A program made the translations under genes and the position numbers. 64,000 bases of DNA from Streptomyces sp. NRRL S-1022 (GTDB taxonomy: Bacteria > Actinomycetota > Actinomycetes > Streptomycetales > Streptomycetaceae), in contig NZ_JOIU01000036.1 of the NCBI RefSeq assembly GCF_000720135.1, positions 1-64,000 of the forward strand. The letters are read 5' to 3'. This document shows, piece after piece, positions 62,057 through 64,000 of the stretch. The notes under the pieces were generated by a model. It saw only the letters and a program-made list of their open reading frames with translations, made no database searches and was not told where the DNA came from. The first letter of the stretch is position 1; the number at the start of each line of letters is the position of its first letter.

Positions 62057-63414
62057 CGGCCTGCCTCCCCGCTCACGGCGGCCAGGCCGGAGCGCTCCCG
62101 GTCCGCCTGCCGCCACAGTTCGTCCATCGAGGCGCCGCGCGGCACGCTCAGCGCCGTCCAGCCCGCCTCGCGCAGCATGCGCAGCCGCTCCTCGTGCCGG
62201 TCGCCCGGACGGGGCACGTCGGTCGCCTCCCGGGTCCAGGTGCCGGGGTCCAGCACGAAGGCGACGGCGCCGCCGCTGCGCCTGCTCATCTTGGCGACCG
62301 TCGTCGCCTGCTCCTCGTCCAGGTCGCCGAGGAAGGCGACGAGCAGCCCCTCGTTGCCGCCGCGCAGCACGTCGTACGCCCGGGACAGGCCGGTGCCGTC
62401 GGAGTGGTCGATCACCGCGAGGGTGTCCATCATCAGCCCGGCCGCGTCCGCGGTCGCCTGGCCGGTGCCCGCGAACCCGTCGGCGCCCTCGCCGGGCACC
62501 GCGCTGCCGCCGTCGGTCAGCAGCCGTACCGAGAAGCCGCGTTCCAGCATGTGCACCAGCACCGAGGCGGCACCGGAGACGGCCCACTCGAAGGCCGCGT
62601 CCGGGCCCGCGCCCTCGTAGGCGCCGCCGCGGGTGTCCAGCAGCACGGTGCAGCGGGAGCGCCGGGGCTGCTCCTCGCGGCGCACCATCAGCTCGCCGTA
62701 GCGCGCGGTGGACCGCCAGTGCACCCGGCGCAGGTCGTCGCCGTAGCGGTAGCCGCGCGGGATCACGTCGTCCTCGCCGGCCAGGGCGAGCGAACGCTGC
62801 CGCCCGTCGCCGTACCCCGTGGCCTCGCCGCCGAAGCGGACCGGGGCCAGCGGCTCCACGCGCGGTGTCACCGTCAGCGTGTCGCACGCCGAGAAGGAGC
62901 GGGTCAGCTCGCACATGCCGAAGGGGTCCGTCAGCCGCAGCTGCAGCGGGCCCAGCGGATAGCGGCCCCGCAGGTCCGAGCGGACCCGGTAGGACACCTC
63001 GCGGCGGCCCTGCGGCTCCACCCGGTCCAGCACGAACCGGGGCCGCGGACCGAGGACGTACGGCACCCGGTCCTGAAGCATCAGCAGGCCGGTGGGCAGC
63101 CGGGAGACGTTGTCCATGCGCAGGTGCACCCGGGCCTCGCTGCCGGCCGGCACCCGCGCGGGGGCGAGACGGCGGCTCGCTGCCACCCGGTAGCGCGTGC
63201 GGTACAGCACGCCCGCGCAGAGCAGGGGCAGGACCGCGAGCAGCAGGCCGACCCGCAGCAGCTCGCTCAGGCCCAGCACGAACGCGCACACCGCCGCGGC
63301 GATCCCGGCGGCGAGGAAGGAACGGCCCCGGGTGGTGAGACCCGCCAGGGCCGTACGGACCCCGCTCGTCTCCCCGCGGTCGGCGTCCGCCGGCGCGGTC
63401 CCCCCGGTGCTCAT
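62053..63414 (-). CDS. DUF58 (VWA-related) membrane protein
   Basis: 453 residues. Two N-terminal membrane helices (about 35-75), a beta-rich middle segment (about 90-200), then the DUF58 core with DPFGMCELTRSF and the highly conserved GEDDVIPRGYRYGDDLRRVHW (quoted in part: RYGDDLRRVHWRSTARYGEL). The C-terminal half resembles a VWA fold (CTVLLDTRGG). The ATG at 63414 abuts the moxR stop as TGATG; a GTG one codon earlier is equivalent. Middle gene of the operon. Confidence 0.92.
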   Translation of the reverse strand: MSTGGTAPADADRGETSGVRTALAGLTTRGRSFLAAGIAAAVCAFVLGLSELLRVGLLLAVLPLLCAGVLYRTRYRVAASRRLAPARVPAGSEARVHLRMDNVSRLPTGLLMLQDRVPYVLGPRPRFVLDRVEPQGRREVSYRVRSDLRGRYPLGPLQLRLTDPFGMCELTRSFSACDTLTVTPRVEPLAPVRFGGEATGYGDGRQRSLALAGEDDVIPRGYRYGDDLRRVHWRSTARYGELMVRREEQPRRSRCTVLLDTRGGAYEGAGPDAAFEWAVSGAASVLVHMLERGFSVRLLTDGGSAVPGEGADGFAGTGQATADAAGLMMDTLAVIDHSDGTGLSRAYDVLRGGNEGLLVAFLGDLDEEQATTVAKMSRRSGGAVAFVLDPGTWTREATDVPRPGDRHEERLRMLREAGWTALSVPRGASMDELWRQADRERSGLAAVSGEAGR

Positions 63415-64000
63415 CACATACTCCGCGGCGGCTGCTGGGGATAGGCCGGGATGGTGCGGCCCAGGCCGCCGAGGCCGCTCTGCCGGCCCGGTGCCGCCGG
63501 CACCGGCGTGTGCTGGAGGATCTCCAGCACCACCTGTTCCGCCGACCGGCGGTTGAGCTGTGCCTGGGCGGTGGGCAGCAGGCGGTGGGCCAGGACGGCG
63601 ACGGCGAGTGCCTGGACGTCGTCCGGCAGTGCGTAGTCACGGCCGGCGAGGGCGGCGGAGGCCTTGGCCGCGCGCAGCAGGTGCAGGGTCGCGCGCGGGG
63701 AGGCGCCGAGTCTGAGGTCGGGGTGCGTGCGGGTGGCGGCGACCAGTTCGACCGCGTACCTGCGGACGGCCTCGGAGACGTGCACCCCGCGGACCGCCTC
63801 GACCAGCTTCACGATCTCGTGCGCGTGCGCCACCGGCTGGAGGTCCTCCAGCGGGCTGACCCCGCCGTGGACGTCGAGCATCTGCAACTCGGCCTCGACG
63901 CTCGGGTACCCCACGGAGACGCGGGCCATGAAGCGGTCGCGCTGGGCCTCGGGCAGCGGGTACGTGCCCTCCATCTCGACCGGGTTCTGGGTGGCCACCA
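63414..64000 (-). CDS. MoxR-family AAA+ ATPase, 3' part only
   Basis: Only the last 195 codons lie in the window; the gene continues past the right edge. The visible part starts in the sensor-1 region (MATQNPVEMEGTYPLPEAQ, with the Asn that contacts nucleotide), then RDRF with the arginine finger area, and the C-terminal lid domain with GASPRATLHLLRAAKA (sensor 2 Arg). It is the first gene visible of the MoxR-DUF58-TgpA operon and should act as a chaperone-like ATPase on its VWA/DUF58 partner. Confidence 0.92.
   Translation of the reverse strand, partial: VATQNPVEMEGTYPLPEAQRDRFMARVSVGYPSVEAELQMLDVHGGVSPLEDLQPVAHAHEIVKLVEAVRGVHVSEAVRRYAVELVAATRTHPDLRLGASPRATLHLLRAAKASAALAGRDYALPDDVQALAVAVLAHRLLPTAQAQLNRRSAEQVVLEILQHTPVPAAPGRQSGLGGLGRTIPAYPQQPPRSM

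Overview
The window is chromosomal DNA of a Streptomyces or very close relative. The evidence is the very GC-rich sequence with G/C at most third codon positions, frequent GTG starts, Streptomyces-type regulatory RNAs, MacRS, a DUF3040 protein, and a gene order typical of the core chromosome upstream of the dcw (division/cell wall) cluster. I see no tRNA, rRNA, IS element, prophage, CRISPR array or biosynthetic cluster. Much of the order also matches, from memory, the Mycobacterium tuberculosis block that runs from metF (Rv2172c) to ctaC (Rv2200c), so most of this is old actinobacterial core rather than accessory DNA.

Region 1 (1-7.2 kb) is respiration. It holds the end of ctaD, then ctaF, an L,D-transpeptidase lipoprotein, a pseudo-receiver protein, ctaE and the qcrCAB operon for the cytochrome bcc complex. 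ctaD is broken here by an internal deletion that shifts the frame. Region 2 (7.3-15.2 kb) has trpD, a SAM-IV riboswitch ahead of a class V aminotransferase, a Ser/Thr kinase with a PQQ-type propeller, a stand-alone Lrp sensor domain coupled to a rhomboid protease, a zinc-ribbon protein and a NYN-domain protein. Region 3 (15.3-25 kb) is envelope and lipid: two tandem RipA-like NlpC/P60 hydrolases, an HExxH lipoprotein, two mannosyltransferase-like proteins, a cholesterol oxidase and an acyl-CoA synthetase.

Region 4 (25-36 kb) holds a metallophosphoesterase, a SRPBCC protein, an ArsA-like ATPase, glucokinase, an EEP-family protein, an alpha/beta hydrolase, a PlsC-type acyltransferase, the two-component system MacS/MacR and phosphofructokinase. 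Region 5 (36-42.5 kb) holds a fused anthranilate synthase with a complete trp attenuator, divergent from class II DAHP synthase; then bfd/bfr iron storage with an iron box, a molybdopterin-domain protein, a His-rich DUF4396 membrane protein under a CsoR-like copper operator, and endonuclease IV. Region 6 (42.5-51.7 kb) has a PASTA-domain kinase, thiOSG under a TPP riboswitch, a ferredoxin-reductase-like flavoprotein, an Rv2175c-type DNA-binding protein, thiE, metF and a Tyr/Gln-rich membrane protein.

Region 7 (51.7-64 kb) has a CrtI-like flavoprotein, an empty G-rich intergenic stretch with a palindrome, an autoregulated-looking operon (degenerate ABC ATPase, YhgE/Pip membrane protein, TetR), a HEPN-type protein, a methyltransferase, a DUF3040 protein, and a TgpA-DUF58-MoxR operon whose first gene runs off the right edge. 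Many genes appear to be transcribed as leaderless mRNAs: a -10-like hexamer lies 6-8 nt before the start codon, and I used this to choose several starts.
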